Source: JAZNQL01 sp045590155
GTDB lineage: Bacteria; Bacillota; Clostridia; UMGS1883; UMGS1540
Direction: 5' to 3'
NCBI GenBank assembly: GCA_045590155.1
Contig: JAZNQL010000052.1
Coordinates: forward strand, 1 to 48,553
DNA length: 48,553 bases
This document shows, in pieces, positions 39,904-48,553 of the stretch. The first letter of the stretch is position 1. Each line of letters opens with the position of its first letter. A model generated the notes under the pieces. The model saw nothing but the letters and a program-made list of their open reading frames with translations, ran no database searches and had not been told where the DNA came from. The translations under genes were made by a program, and so were the position numbers.

Positions 39904-41899
39904 TGTAATACCCCCTTGTGATTATTCCGTTGTATTTTTCTTCTTTTTTTATCATTCTTATTATTTTTTTAGTTTCTTCTTCTGTTTCTACCGAAAAATA
40001 CATAAGTCCGAAGGATACACATTTTAAAGGTTTATCCCCCATATAAAGCGGACAGGAGTTATAAATTATATTACGACAGCTTTCCCCTTGCTTTAATACA
40101 GGGAACTTTGCCCCTATACCGTCAACAAACGAAGCATTGCAAACACATTTGCCTGCTGCTTCTTTTATAAGGCAGTTTTCGGTAATCATAAGAGGAAGTC
40201 TTCCGTAAATTACTGTTTCTATCGGTAAAATATTGCTTTCAGACAAGTCTTTTACTGCAGAAATTGAAAGTTCAGGCGACAAGGCAGTGCTTTTTACACC
40301 TATATCCTTATATGCTTTAAGTGCGGCACGATTTGTTATATTAAGTCCCATTCCGCCTATGATTTCGGCATTGAGAGTTTTTGCAAGCTCTATACCGTCG
40401 ATGCTTTCGCAATATATTTGTGTTGCTCCCTGAAGATTTGTTATAACCTTTTCTCTTTCGTATTTTTTTATAATTGGCGAAAGAGCTGGTATTATTTGTT
40501 TATAATTTTTGAAGTTTTTACATATATGTTCAGGAACGTATATTCTTTCAACGTCTTCCGAAAGGCAGGCTTTTGCTTGTTCTTCAGTTGTTGCATAAGC
40601 TGAAAGAGTGAAACTTTTTTGTGTGTTTTTTCCTGTTATATTTAAATCAAAATCGTTTACTGTTATTTCTTTTGGTTTTGCAAGCTCTGATTCAAGTTCT
40701 TGAGTCAAAATTCTTCTTGCAAGGTTTATATTGGCAATTTTTACAGGGAAATCAGATTGAACATTTATATTCTTTGCAAAAAACGGCGTCGAACCGAGTT
40801 TTGAAAGTTGTTCTTTTATTCTTTCAGCCAAAACTTCTGGAACATCTTCTTTTTCTATTTTTAAACTTACTTTTTTGTCTTTTAAGGAAAAGGTAAGATG
40901 GGAATCTGAAAAATCAATATTTATCCCCTGTTTTTTGTTTTCGTTGCCTTCCTTATAAATCGTCTGTGCTTTTTTTAAAAGCTTTGATGATGCGGTTTTG
41001 CCTGCGTTATCGTTTGATACCGAGGCTATTATCATATTCTTTTTATCGCCGTTAAAATATGAGCTTGTAAAGTTGTCTCCCCGGCAAAAAATTTCTTTAA
41101 GTTCCTCTTTGTCTTCTTTTGTAAATTCCCCGCTGTCTAAAATTTTGCGGTATATACTTGTTACAAGTGCTGTGTATTCGGGAGTTTTCATTCTTCCTTC
41201 AATTTTAAACGAGGTTACTCCCATTTTTTGAAGCTCGGGAATTTCTTTAGCAAGGCACAAATCGCGAAGGCTTAAAAAGTATCCTTCTTTTTTACCGAAT
41301 TTGTATTTTTTACGGCAGGGTTGAGCGCAGGCTCCGCGGTTTCCGCTTCTGCCCCCTATCATACTGCTCATTAAACATTTGCCCGAATAACTCATACACA
41401 ATGCTCCGTGAACAAAAACTTCTGTTTCTATCCCCAAAGAGCACACTTCGGCTATTTCTTCTTTTGTCATTTCTCTTGAAAGAACTACTCTTTCAAACCC
41501 ATACTCTTTTAAAAGCTTTGCTCCGAGTGCACTATGAACTGTCATTTGCGTGCTTGCGTGCAAAGGAATATTTGGTGCCATACTCTTTATTGCATAGGCT
41601 ATGCCCATATCCTGAACAATAAATCCATCTATACCTATTTGTGCCGAATACTTTATAAGGTCTTTTGCCTTTTTGAAATCTTTATCATCTACAAGTGTGT
41701 TCAAGGCAAGATAAACCTTGCACCCCCTTACGTGCGCATATTTTACAGAGGTGCAAAGCTCTTCGTTATCAAAATTTGTTGCTCCTGTTCTTGCAGAGAA
41801 ACTGCGTGCACCAAGGTACACCGCATCTGCTCCGCCCTGTACCGCAGCTAAAAGCTGTGCAGGTCCGCCCGCAGGAGAAAGCAATTCAAAGGTATTCAT
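39872..41899 (-). CDS. U32 family peptidase (RlhA-like, with DUF3656)
   Basis: 675 residues. The N-terminal U32 domain reads ELLSPAGGPAQLLAAVQGGADAVYLGARSFSAR and VFVHGALCMSYSGKCLMSSMIGGRSGNRGACAQPCRKKY with the conserved Cys cluster. SFKIEGRMKTPEYTALV follows. The C-terminal half holds a DUF3656 region and a further Cys set (CVCNASFV, CPLYMG). Homologues such as E. coli RlhA and TrhP act in RNA hydroxylation; others are annotated as collagenase-like. It is the first gene of the string running to mrdA, with a promoter at 41932-41960. Confidence 0.9.
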   Translation of the reverse strand: MNTFELLSPAGGPAQLLAAVQGGADAVYLGARSFSARTGATNFDNEELCTSVKYAHVRGCKVYLALNTLVDDKDFKKAKDLIKYSAQIGIDGFIVQDMGIAYAIKSMAPNIPLHASTQMTVHSALGAKLLKEYGFERVVLSREMTKEEIAEVCSLGIETEVFVHGALCMSYSGKCLMSSMIGGRSGNRGACAQPCRKKYKFGKKEGYFLSLRDLCLAKEIPELQKMGVTSFKIEGRMKTPEYTALVTSIYRKILDSGEFTKEDKEELKEIFCRGDNFTSSYFNGDKKNMIIASVSNDNAGKTASSKLLKKAQTIYKEGNENKKQGINIDFSDSHLTFSLKDKKVSLKIEKEDVPEVLAERIKEQLSKLGSTPFFAKNINVQSDFPVKIANINLARRILTQELESELAKPKEITVNDFDLNITGKNTQKSFTLSAYATTEEQAKACLSEDVERIYVPEHICKNFKNYKQIIPALSPIIKKYEREKVITNLQGATQIYCESIDGIELAKTLNAEIIGGMGLNITNRAALKAYKDIGVKSTALSPELSISAVKDLSESNILPIETVIYGRLPLMITENCLIKEAAGKCVCNASFVDGIGAKFPVLKQGESCRNIIYNSCPLYMGDKPLKCVSFGLMYFSVETEEETKKIIRMIKKEEKYNGIITRGYYSENKSKKVKR

Positions 41900-41931
41900 A
41901 AGCTTTTTTTCTTTCGATATATTTACTAAAC

Positions 41932-41960
41932 ATTATACACTATATTATCTATAAAAGCAA
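41932..41960 (-). promoter_or_regulatory. promoter of the U32 peptidase operon
   Basis: On the minus strand TTGCTT (41955-41960), a 17-nt spacer, then a perfect TATAAT (41932-41937), about 33 nt before the start codon. It is divergent from the metG promoter, with 38 nt between the two -35 boxes. Confidence 0.75.
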
Positions 41961-41998
41961 AACTATTTTTCAAAAATTTACTATTTCTTAATATTTAC

Positions 41999-42027
41999 TT
42001 GAAAAATATAAAAAATAATGGTAAAAT
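41999..42027 (+). promoter_or_regulatory. promoter of metG-tatD
   Basis: TTGAAA (41999-42004), a 17-nt spacer, TAAAAT (42022-42027), start near 42034. The 5' leader is only about 25 nt, with CGGAGG at about 42045-42050, so no T-box or other long leader precedes metG. Confidence 0.8.
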
Positions 42028-42058
42028 TACAAGTAATTATAATTACGGAGGTATTTTT

Positions 42059-43978
42059 ATGACCAAAGAAAAATTTTATATAACTACTCCGATATACTAT
42101 CCGAGCGGTAATTTACACATAGGGCACACCTACACAACTGTTGCTGCCGACACTGTTGCACGTTACAAGAGAATGCGCGGCTATGACGTTATGTTTTTAA
42201 CCGGTACTGACGAGCACGGACAGAAAATTCAGGAAAAAGCAAAGGCTGCGGGTGTTTCACCCAAAGAATATGTTGACAATATTGTAAAAGGCATAAAAGA
42301 GCTTTGGAAGCTTATGAATATTTCGAACGATAAATTTATAAGAACTACCGATGATTATCATGTTGCGGCAGTTCAGAAAATATTTAAAAAGCTTTATGAC
42401 AAGGGCGACATTTACAAGGGTGAATACGAAGGCTGGTACTGTACTCCTTGTGAATCTTTCTGGACAGAGCATCAGCTTGTTGACGGCAAGTGCCCCGATT
42501 GTGGCAGAGATGTTCAAAAAACAAAGGAAGAAAGCTACTTTTTCCGTCTTTCGAAATATCAGGACAGACTTATTGATTTAATAGAAAACACTGACTTTTT
42601 AGAGCCTGAATCAAGAAGAAACGAAATGTTAAACAACTTCCTTCGTCCCGGTCTTGAAGATTTAAGTGTTTCAAGAACAAGTTTTGACTGGGGTGTTCCT
42701 GTTGAATTTGACGAAGGTCACGTTGTTTATGTTTGGCTTGATGCTCTTTCAAACTACATCACTGCTTTAGGTGCTTTTTCTGACAATGATGAAGATTTTA
42801 AAAAGTTCTGGCCTGCCGATGTTCATCTTATGGCAAAGGAAATTGTAAGATTCCACTCCATAATTTGGCCCGCTATTTTAATGGCTTTGGATATTCCTCT
42901 CCCCAAAAAAGTTTGCGGTCATGGTTGGTTACTTCTTGACGGCGGAAAAATGTCTAAATCAAAGCAAAATGTTGTTGACCCTGTTATTTTGGCAGAAAAA
43001 TACAGCGTTGATGCATTGAGATTCTTTGTGCTTCGTGAAATGCCTTTTGGCTCTGACAGCGAATTTTCGAATCAGGCTTTGATAAACAGAATAAATTCTG
43101 ACCTTGCAAATGACCTTGGAAACCTTGTAAGCAGAACAGTTGCTATGATTGATAAATATTTTGGCGGTACTCTTCCAAGCGAACGTGTTGCCGGAGATTT
43201 TGATGAAGATTTGAAAACAATTGCTCTTGATACTGTTAAAAAGGTTGAAAAATCTCTTGACACATTACATTTTAGCGTTGCTCTTACAGATATTTGGGCT
43301 TTGGTTTCACGCACAAACAAGTATATTGACGAAACAATGCCCTGGGCACTTGCAAAAGATGAAGCAAACAAAGCAAGACTTGCTGAAGTTATGTATAATT
43401 TAGCTGAAAGCATCCGCATTATTTCTGTTTTAATTGCTCCTTTTATGCCCGAAACTTCTGCCGAAATTCAAAAGCAGATTGGTGCTCAAAGTGCCATTAC
43501 TTGGGATTCTTTATCATCGTTTGGAAATATGCCCGAAGGCTTTAAATCGGAAAAAGGCAAAAATCTTTTCCCGAGAATAGACGTTGAAAAAGAACTTGCA
43601 GAACTTGAAACTTTAAGTGCTCCAAAAGCAGAAAAGAAAGAAATTCCCGAAGAGGAGCTTATAGGCATTGAGGATTTTGCAAAGCTTGATATTTGTGTTG
43701 CAGAAATTAAAGAGGCTGAAGAAATTGAAGGTTCTGACAAGCTTTTGAAGCTTTTGGTTGATATTGGAACTGAAACAAGACAGGTTGTGTCGGGAATTAA
43801 AAAAGCTTACTCCCCTGCTGACCTTATAGGCAAAAAGGTTGCTTTGATTAAAAACTTAAAACCTGTAAAATTACGCGGCATTTTAAGCGAAGGTATGATT
43901 CTGGCTGCTGCAGATAAAAAGAATCTGTCGTTACTTTCTACCCTTTCGGATATGCCTAACGGTACAAAAATAAGCTAA
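42059..43978 (+). CDS. metG: methionyl-tRNA synthetase
   Basis: 639 residues from the ATG at 42059. A longer frame opens at 41999, but that falls in the promoter, and GGAGG precedes 42059. The class I HIGH motif is NLHIGHT and KMSKS is in GGKMSKSKQN. The knuckle CTPCESFW...CPDCGR carries one C4 zinc site, and the C-terminal EMAP-type tRNA-binding domain (FAKLDICVAEIKEAEEIEGSDKL...) allows dimer formation. tatD follows by 12 nt. Confidence 0.98.
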   Translation: MTKEKFYITTPIYYPSGNLHIGHTYTTVAADTVARYKRMRGYDVMFLTGTDEHGQKIQEKAKAAGVSPKEYVDNIVKGIKELWKLMNISNDKFIRTTDDYHVAAVQKIFKKLYDKGDIYKGEYEGWYCTPCESFWTEHQLVDGKCPDCGRDVQKTKEESYFFRLSKYQDRLIDLIENTDFLEPESRRNEMLNNFLRPGLEDLSVSRTSFDWGVPVEFDEGHVVYVWLDALSNYITALGAFSDNDEDFKKFWPADVHLMAKEIVRFHSIIWPAILMALDIPLPKKVCGHGWLLLDGGKMSKSKQNVVDPVILAEKYSVDALRFFVLREMPFGSDSEFSNQALINRINSDLANDLGNLVSRTVAMIDKYFGGTLPSERVAGDFDEDLKTIALDTVKKVEKSLDTLHFSVALTDIWALVSRTNKYIDETMPWALAKDEANKARLAEVMYNLAESIRIISVLIAPFMPETSAEIQKQIGAQSAITWDSLSSFGNMPEGFKSEKGKNLFPRIDVEKELAELETLSAPKAEKKEIPEEELIGIEDFAKLDICVAEIKEAEEIEGSDKLLKLLVDIGTETRQVVSGIKKAYSPADLIGKKVALIKNLKPVKLRGILSEGMILAAADKKNLSLLSTLSDMPNGTKIS

Positions 43979-43990
43979 AAGAGGTACAAA

Positions 43991-44758
43991 ATGTTTTTTG
44001 ACGCACATGCCCACTATGATGACAAGGCATTTAAAGAAGACCGTGACGAGGTTATTTTATCTTTAAAAAATGCAAAAATTGATTATGTTGTAAATGCAGG
44101 CAGTTGCATAAGAACAAGCAAGGCATCTGTAAAACTTGCTGAAAAATATGATTTTATTTATGCAACTGTGGGAGTTCATCCGGGCAATATTACAAATTTT
44201 GGCGAAGCTTCGCTTGAAAAACTCCGCAAGCTTTGCGAGCACGAAAAGGTTGTAGCTATTGGAGAGATAGGTTTGGATTATCATTATGATAATACCGATA
44301 AAGATTTACAAAAAGAGGCTTTTATAGCTCAGCTTGAATTTGCAAAAGAAGTGGGATTGCCTGTTGTAATTCACAACAGAGATTCTTTTTCAGATTGTCT
44401 TGATATCATAAAAGCTTCTCCAATAAGAGAAACAGGCGGCCTTATTCACTGTTTTTCGGGAAGCGTTGAGTTTTTAAAAATTATACTTGATATGGGCCTT
44501 TACATTTCTTTAGGTGGAACTGTTACTTTTAAAAATGCAAACAAGCTTTTAGATGTTGCAAGGTATGTTCCTCTTGACAGATTGATGCTTGAAACTGATT
44601 GCCCGTATCTTTCTCCTGTACCTTTCAGAGGAAAAAGAAATTCTTCGGTTTATATTTGTCATACTGCTGAAAAAATTGCCGAGTTAAAAGGAATTTCTTT
44701 AGAGGAAGTTGCTTTTGAAACATCGGAAAATGCAAAAAGATTTTATGGTATAAAATAA
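43991..44758 (+). CDS. tatD: TatD family metal-dependent deoxyribonuclease
   Basis: 255 residues, amidohydrolase TIM barrel. Metal ligands are in FDAHAHYDD, GEIGLDYHYD, VIHNRDS, IHCFSGS and LETDCPYLSP. TatD proteins are 3'-5' exonucleases active in DNA repair and quality control. The metG-tatD order is a very common Firmicutes arrangement. The gene ends at a terminator. Confidence 0.96.
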   Translation: MFFDAHAHYDDKAFKEDRDEVILSLKNAKIDYVVNAGSCIRTSKASVKLAEKYDFIYATVGVHPGNITNFGEASLEKLRKLCEHEKVVAIGEIGLDYHYDNTDKDLQKEAFIAQLEFAKEVGLPVVIHNRDSFSDCLDIIKASPIRETGGLIHCFSGSVEFLKIILDMGLYISLGGTVTFKNANKLLDVARYVPLDRLMLETDCPYLSPVPFRGKRNSSVYICHTAEKIAELKGISLEEVAFETSENAKRFYGIK

Positions 44759-44760
44759 AT

Positions 44761-44788
44761 AAAAAAGCGGACTTTCGTCCGCTTTTTT
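44761..44788. terminator. bidirectional Rho-independent terminator
   Basis: AAAAAAGCGGAC/GTCCGCTTTTTT around a TTTC loop. It ends metG-tatD on the plus strand and the capsule-type operon on the minus strand. The cpsB stop codon (44787-44789) overlaps its end. Confidence 0.93.
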
Positions 44789-45515
44789 ATTTTGGAATAT
44801 AACAGGGTTTTGCATTTTTTATAATCATTTCTTCTGTTTGCAAAAATTCAGAAATTCTGTCTTCTGAAAGTTTTTTTGCAAGATGTGTATATGCCTTTTT
44901 ATAATCTTTTTTTATGTTAAATTCGTTATGCATATCTGTACCCAGAAGGCTTGCTGTCCCTTTTTTAAAGAAGGAGACTGCTTTTCCTCTTGTCCAGAAA
45001 TTATTTATGTATCCTGCGTTCATTTGAAGTATACAACCGTTGTCCACAAGCTCTTTTAAAAATCTTAGGTTAGCGTTTTTATATATGTATCTTTCAAAAT
45101 GTGCCATTATAGGAACTATATTTCGTTGCGTTAAGAGTGCATGAATTGCTCTGAAAACTGTTTTTGAGCATGGATCATGTACCGGCAATTCAAGCAAAAG
45201 ATAGTTTGTGCCTTCAATACACAGTTTTTCAATATCGTCAACACGCCATATTTCTTCAAAAAAATATGTTTCTGCCCCGAGATAAAGTTCAATATTTACA
45301 GGGTCATTTTCGAGTGCGGTGCATAACTTTTTTAAAGATTCTTCTCTTTTTTCAAGAAACGTTTCTATATTGTTCTGATATGCATAAAAATGCGGTGTAA
45401 GAACTACTTTTTTTACTTCGCATTTTTCTTCTTCTTTAAGTAAACAAACAGATTGCTTGCACGATCTGCTTCCGTCATCAAGTTCAGGCAATAAATGTGA
45501 ATGAAAATCTATCAT
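44787..45515 (-). CDS. PHP-type tyrosine-protein phosphatase (CpsB/YwqE)
   Basis: 242 residues from the ATG at 45515. An upstream TTG at 45527 abuts the GGAG and is less likely. The PHP domain shows IDFHSHLLPELDDGS, LTPHFYAY, LLLELPV, MAHFERY and GTDMHNEF, which bind three metals. It would remove phosphates from the tyrosine cluster of the CpsD kinase encoded upstream. It is the last gene of the polysaccharide regulation module. Confidence 0.93.
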   Translation of the reverse strand: MIDFHSHLLPELDDGSRSCKQSVCLLKEEEKCEVKKVVLTPHFYAYQNNIETFLEKREESLKKLCTALENDPVNIELYLGAETYFFEEIWRVDDIEKLCIEGTNYLLLELPVHDPCSKTVFRAIHALLTQRNIVPIMAHFERYIYKNANLRFLKELVDNGCILQMNAGYINNFWTRGKAVSFFKKGTASLLGTDMHNEFNIKKDYKKAYTHLAKKLSEDRISEFLQTEEMIIKNAKPCYIPK

Positions 45516-45544
45516 ATCGTTTGCCAACTCCTTTTTAACTTTTA

Positions 45545-46327
45545 TTAGTACGGATTGTCGTATTTACTTCTGTTGTAATAATATCTGTGATATTTAGCAT
45601 AGCTGCTGCTTTGTTTATTCATTCTGCCATTTAATATAAACCCAAGCAGTTTTGCATTTGCAAATTTTAATTTTGAAACAGCATCTGAAACGCTGTCTTT
45701 TTCGGTTATTCCCTGACGAACTACCAGAAGAACGCCATCTGCAAGACGTGAAAGAATTATGGTATCGGCAACAACGTTTACGGGAGGTGTATCAAGAAGA
45801 ATATAATCGTATTTTTCTGACAAATCTTCAAGAAGTTTTTCCATAGCTTCCGAGCCTAAAAGTTCAGCAGGATTGGGAGATGTAGATCCTGCGAAAATAA
45901 CCTCGAGATTTTCGTGTTCTGTTTTTTTGATAACGTTTTCGAGAGGAACAAGGCCTACTAAAAGGTTGGAAAGTCCTTCCTTTTCAGAGGTCATATCCAG
46001 AAGTTTTCCCTGGCTTGGTCTTCTTAAGTCACAATCTATAAGTAAAACTTTGGAGCCGTTTTGTGCAAATGTTATTGCAAGGTTTAATGAGTTTGTGCTT
46101 TTTCCTTCCGCTTCGAAAGAACTTGCAATTATTATTTTTTTACAACCCTTTTGAGGCAGTGTGAAAATTATATTCGTTCTTAAAGCCTTATATGCTTCAA
46201 CAACGTCAAATCTGCTTTTTTTATTAAGAATTCTTGCACGTCTTATTTCTGGAGATTCATTTTTTTCTTTTTTATTGAAAATATTCGCGAACATATGTCG
46301 TGCACCTTTTCCTAAAGTTTTTCCCAT
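45545..46327 (-). CDS. cytoplasmic BY-kinase (CpsD/CapB/YwqD)
   Basis: 260 residues. Bacterial tyrosine autokinase: Walker A SFEAEGKST (about 69-77), Walker A' LLIDCDLRRPSQGK and Walker B YILLDTPPV. The C-terminal cluster YAKYHRYYYNRSKYDNPY carries seven Tyr as autophosphorylation sites. It acts with the Wzz-like protein encoded just upstream, which supplies the membrane activator, as in split Gram-positive systems. An AGGAGG Shine-Dalgarno is 8 nt from the ATG. Confidence 0.95.
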   Translation of the reverse strand: MGKTLGKGARHMFANIFNKKEKNESPEIRRARILNKKSRFDVVEAYKALRTNIIFTLPQKGCKKIIIASSFEAEGKSTNSLNLAITFAQNGSKVLLIDCDLRRPSQGKLLDMTSEKEGLSNLLVGLVPLENVIKKTEHENLEVIFAGSTSPNPAELLGSEAMEKLLEDLSEKYDYILLDTPPVNVVADTIILSRLADGVLLVVRQGITEKDSVSDAVSKLKFANAKLLGFILNGRMNKQSSSYAKYHRYYYNRSKYDNPY

Positions 46328-46340
46328 TTCTCCTACCTCC

Positions 46341-47069
46341 TTATTTATTTTCGAGTAACTCTTCTGCTGTTATCTCGGGTATGTTTCCGAGTACCGGCAA
46401 TGAGAAAAGGTTTGTTAAATCTTCTGCTGTTTTTATTCTTAAATCAAAAAATTCACGCAAGAAAACAAACGCCATGCTTAAAATCATTCCGAGCAACACG
46501 CCTATAAGTGTATTCTTTTTAATATTAGGCGATATAGGTGCGACAGGCATTATTGCATCATCTATAAGTTTTACCGAGCTTGATTCAATATAGTAAGGTA
46601 TTTTTTCCGGAACAACCTCTCCTATTGCTTTTGCCACTTTATATGCATGCTCGGGATTTGTGCTGTTTACAACAATTTTAAACATTTCGGTGTCTTCTAC
46701 AACCAAAACATTTATCATGCTTTTTATTTCGCTTACAGACCCTTTTAAGCCATACTTCTTTTTAAGGGTTTTTGAAACTTCGTCTATTACCGAATTGCTT
46801 GTTGTTATTGCTGTATATGTTTTTACAAGCATCTGTGCCGCATTTATATCGGTATAGTTTGCTTTTGCAGGTTCGTTGCCTCCTGTGCTTTTATAGTTGT
46901 TTACATACATTGTTATATCTGCGGAATATACAGGGCTAACATAAAATTTTGTATAGGCGAAAGCTCCTGCTCCGAAAATAAGTGCAACTATTGCTATAAC
47001 AAGCCAGTTTGCAAGTAATACAGTGAAAATACGTTTTAAGTCAAGCTGATTGTTTTCGTTGTTTTCCAT
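46341..47069 (-). CDS. polysaccharide chain-length/co-polymerase protein (Wzz/YveK/CapA-like)
   Basis: 242 residues. LDLKRIFTVLLANWLVIAIVALIFGAGAFAYTKF gives the first membrane helix, PVAPISPNIKKNTLIGVLLGMILSMAFVFLREFFD the second with the Pro-rich Wzz motif before it, and the C-terminal tail is cytoplasmic to contact the kinase. The loop outside is about 130 residues. It regulates chain length or export of a capsule or wall polysaccharide. The glycosyltransferases, polymerase and flippase are not in the window. Confidence 0.92.
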   Translation of the reverse strand: MENNENNQLDLKRIFTVLLANWLVIAIVALIFGAGAFAYTKFYVSPVYSADITMYVNNYKSTGGNEPAKANYTDINAAQMLVKTYTAITTSNSVIDEVSKTLKKKYGLKGSVSEIKSMINVLVVEDTEMFKIVVNSTNPEHAYKVAKAIGEVVPEKIPYYIESSSVKLIDDAIMPVAPISPNIKKNTLIGVLLGMILSMAFVFLREFFDLRIKTAEDLTNLFSLPVLGNIPEITAEELLENK

Positions 47070-47087
47070 TTGTTCTCCCCCTGTTTT

Positions 47088-47564
47088 TTAAAATTTAAAA
47101 AATATTTTTTCTGCAAGTCTTTTTAGTTTTATTAAAAATGTATCGCTTTTAGGATCGCAAGGTTTTACAAGAATTTTATATACCCCTGCTTTGTGAGCAC
47201 CAAAAAGGTCGGTAAAAATTTGGTCACCTATTGCGGCGGTAGTTTCTTTATTTGTTCCCATAAGCTGCATTGCTTTTAAGTATCCCTGTTGTTTGGGTTT
47301 TGCCGCAAGAAATACATAAGGTAATTTTAACGGCTGATTGAATATTTGCACACGCTCTTCAACATTGTTTGAGACAATACAGGCTTTTATATTGTTTTGT
47401 TTTAAATTCTCAACAAAATCCTGTACTTTTTGTGTGCAATACGGGTATCCGTGCGGAACAAGTGTATTATCAATATCTAAAATTATGCCTGATATACCTT
47501 TTTGCGCAAGGGCTTTTATATTAAGTTGTTCAAAAGAGTCAAGATATTCGTCAGGTTTAATCAA
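47088..47564 (-). CDS. yqeG: YqeG family HAD-IIIA phosphatase
   Basis: 158 residues from a TTG at 47564 (GGAGG nine bases upstream; MIKPDEYLDSFEQL is the usual YqeG opening). A TTG at 47600 would lengthen it but has no good site. The HAD motif I is ILDIDNTLVPH with Asp nucleophile, motif II Ser in IVSNN, and AIGDQIFTDLFGAHKAG is motif IV. B. subtilis YqeG is a phosphatidylglycerophosphate phosphatase-like protein. It overlaps the small Cys protein by 8 nt. Confidence 0.9.
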   Translation of the reverse strand: MIKPDEYLDSFEQLNIKALAQKGISGIILDIDNTLVPHGYPYCTQKVQDFVENLKQNNIKACIVSNNVEERVQIFNQPLKLPYVFLAAKPKQQGYLKAMQLMGTNKETTAAIGDQIFTDLFGAHKAGVYKILVKPCDPKSDTFLIKLKRLAEKIFFKF

Positions 47565-47763
47565 TCTTAAAATCCTCCGCTTTGAACTTTGAAAAATCAA
47601 CGTTTCTCGGACGTTGTACCTTTAATTTAAAAGGATCAAATTCATAGCTTTGACAAATATAACGTCTTGAAACAACTGCGTTTTTTTTGCAAAAAACTTC
47701 CCTTTTTACAGGTATATATTTTCCGTGTTTGCAATATTTGCAACAATGCATGTTTTCATACAT
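47557..47763 (-). CDS. small Cys-rich protein of unknown function
   Basis: 68 residues. CCKYCKHGKYIPVKREVFCKKN...YICQSYEFDPFKLKVQRPR shows a possible Zn or Fe-S binding set (CxxC, C, C) followed by a conserved-looking FDPFK motif. Short proteins of this shape accompany yqeG in other Clostridia as far as I recall; no function is known. It overlaps yqeG by 8 nt and lies 6 nt after the kinase gene. Confidence 0.75.
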   Translation of the reverse strand: MYENMHCCKYCKHGKYIPVKREVFCKKNAVVSRRYICQSYEFDPFKLKVQRPRNVDFSKFKAEDFKID

Positions 47764-47769
47764 TTTTAT

Positions 47770-48553
47770 TTACCCTATCTTTTCTGTAATTATTTTAGGA
47801 AATGCTTCTTTAAAAGATTCAATATCGGGAAGCTCTGTTCCTTCTCTTGCGATTTTCGCCGCCGCAAAGGAGGATGCATATTTTAAGCAGTTATCCATAC
47901 TACGGCTTTCTGAAAGTCCGTAAATATATCCGCCCAGAAAACTATCCCCTGCTCCTACAGTGCTTTTTACATCTACCTTTGCAGGGTAGGCACGATAAAT
48001 ACCACTTTTACCTGCCGCTATTGCCCCATTACCTCCAAGGGTAAGAAGCACTGTTCCAATTCCTTTTTCTACAATTTCTGCCGCTGCCTGTGCCGCTTCC
48101 CCTATTGATTTTATTTTTCTGCCTATTAAACTCTCAAGTTCTGTCTGATTAGGCTTTATTATATCAGGGCCTGCTTCAAGTCCTTTTAAAAAGGCTTCTC
48201 CATCGGCATCAAGAATTGTAACTGCATTATTGTCTTTACCTATTTTTATCAGTTTGCGGTAAATATCAGGACTTATATTTGGAGGATAACTTCCTCCTAC
48301 ATAAAAAATGTCGCTTTCTTTTGCTGTTTTTGTGCATTTTTTTAAAAGCTCGGCAATATCACTGTCAGCAACATCGGGACCTGATTCGTTAACATCGGTA
48401 TAGTTTTTATTTTCTAAATCAACTATTTTGGTATTTACTCTGGTTTCGCCCATGGTATGAACAAAATCAGTTGTAATATCCATTTTTCTTAACGAGTCTT
48501 CTATATATCTTCCGTTTGCGCCGCTTACAAAGCCTGTTGCTATACTCTTAAAA
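47770..48553 (-). CDS. PfkB-family sugar kinase, 1-phosphofructokinase type (5' truncated)
   Basis: The frame is open to the window edge: upstream of the Met at 48481-48483 it reads ...ATGFVSGANGRYIEDSLRK, so that Met is not the start. IKPNQTELESLIGRK, LLTLGGNGAIAA and the PfkB signature STVGAGDSFLGGYIYGL with the base Asp are present. These are typical of FruK/LacC kinases, which phosphorylate fructose 1-phosphate or tagatose 6-phosphate. The substrate cannot be settled because the N terminus and neighbours are missing. Confidence 0.87.
   Translation of the reverse strand, partial: FKSIATGFVSGANGRYIEDSLRKMDITTDFVHTMGETRVNTKIVDLENKNYTDVNESGPDVADSDIAELLKKCTKTAKESDIFYVGGSYPPNISPDIYRKLIKIGKDNNAVTILDADGEAFLKGLEAGPDIIKPNQTELESLIGRKIKSIGEAAQAAAEIVEKGIGTVLLTLGGNGAIAAGKSGIYRAYPAKVDVKSTVGAGDSFLGGYIYGLSESRSMDNCLKYASSFAAAKIAREGTELPDIESFKEAFPKIITEKIG

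Noticed and set aside
41999..42058. N-terminal 20-residue extension of MetG
   Set aside because: The upstream start codon is part of the -35 box, lies before the predicted transcription start, and GGAGG is placed for the ATG at 42059.
1..48553. CRISPR arrays, tRNA or rRNA genes, IS elements, prophage or att sites
   Set aside because: No regularly spaced repeats, no tRNA TPsiC arm motif in any gap, no transposase or integrase frames, and gaps between genes are all under 300 nt and otherwise explained.

Overview
The window reads as chromosomal DNA of a low-GC, strictly anaerobic monoderm of the Clostridia type. The support is pyruvate formate-lyase with its activase, a rubrerythrin, FeoAB, a bacterial V-type (A/V) ATPase, S-layer-homology (SLH) proteins, a Wzz/Wze/Wzb-type tyrosine-kinase module and AAGGAG-type ribosome binding sites. 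The species cannot be named. No rRNA, tRNA, CRISPR array, insertion sequence or prophage was seen. Gene density is very high and many neighbouring genes overlap.

Layout. 1-3854 (+): valS (5' truncated by the window), folC and a GpsA-like dehydrogenase, ending at a bidirectional terminator. 3889-6826 (-): pflA and pflB. 6879-10632 (-): a five-gene cassette of an SLH protein, an HPr-kinase-like protein, a PqqD-like protein, an S26-like peptidase and an ABC exporter. 10768-13687 (-): rubrerythrin, an acyltransferase and an SLH lipoprotein. 13814-22351 (-): the nine-gene V-ATPase operon, whose K subunit carries a Na+-binding signature. 22471-27059 (-): tex and feoAB, with an unassigned structured leader or small RNA upstream (27060-27299). 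27300-30404 (-): a zinc-ribbon membrane protein, a J-protein, a DUF5685 protein and an MFS transporter. 30461-30670 (-): a probable 6S RNA. 30699-41899 (-): a long string of housekeeping genes (U32 peptidase, dut, NusG-II protein, Gx transporter, maf, mreC, mreD, mrdA, eda, minD, mgsA, mtaD, ruvX, DUF1292). 41999-44758 (+): metG and tatD. 44787-48553 (-): cpsB, cpsD, a wzz-like gene, yqeG, a small Cys protein and a truncated fruK-like kinase.

How the genes fit together. Energy metabolism looks fermentative (PFL), with a probably Na+-coupled rotary ATPase and ferrous iron uptake. Cell-envelope functions recur: SLH proteins, an O-acyltransferase, elongasome genes and a chain-length/tyrosine-kinase module. 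The least conventional regions are the SLH/kinase/PqqD/peptidase/exporter cassette, which looks like a peptide maturation and export system without a recognisable modifying enzyme or small precursor; the DUF5685/J-protein/zinc-ribbon operon; the EetAB-like NusG-II/Gx pair; and the structured RNA upstream of feoA.

All calls come from reading the sequence and recalling protein families. No search, folding program or alignment was run.
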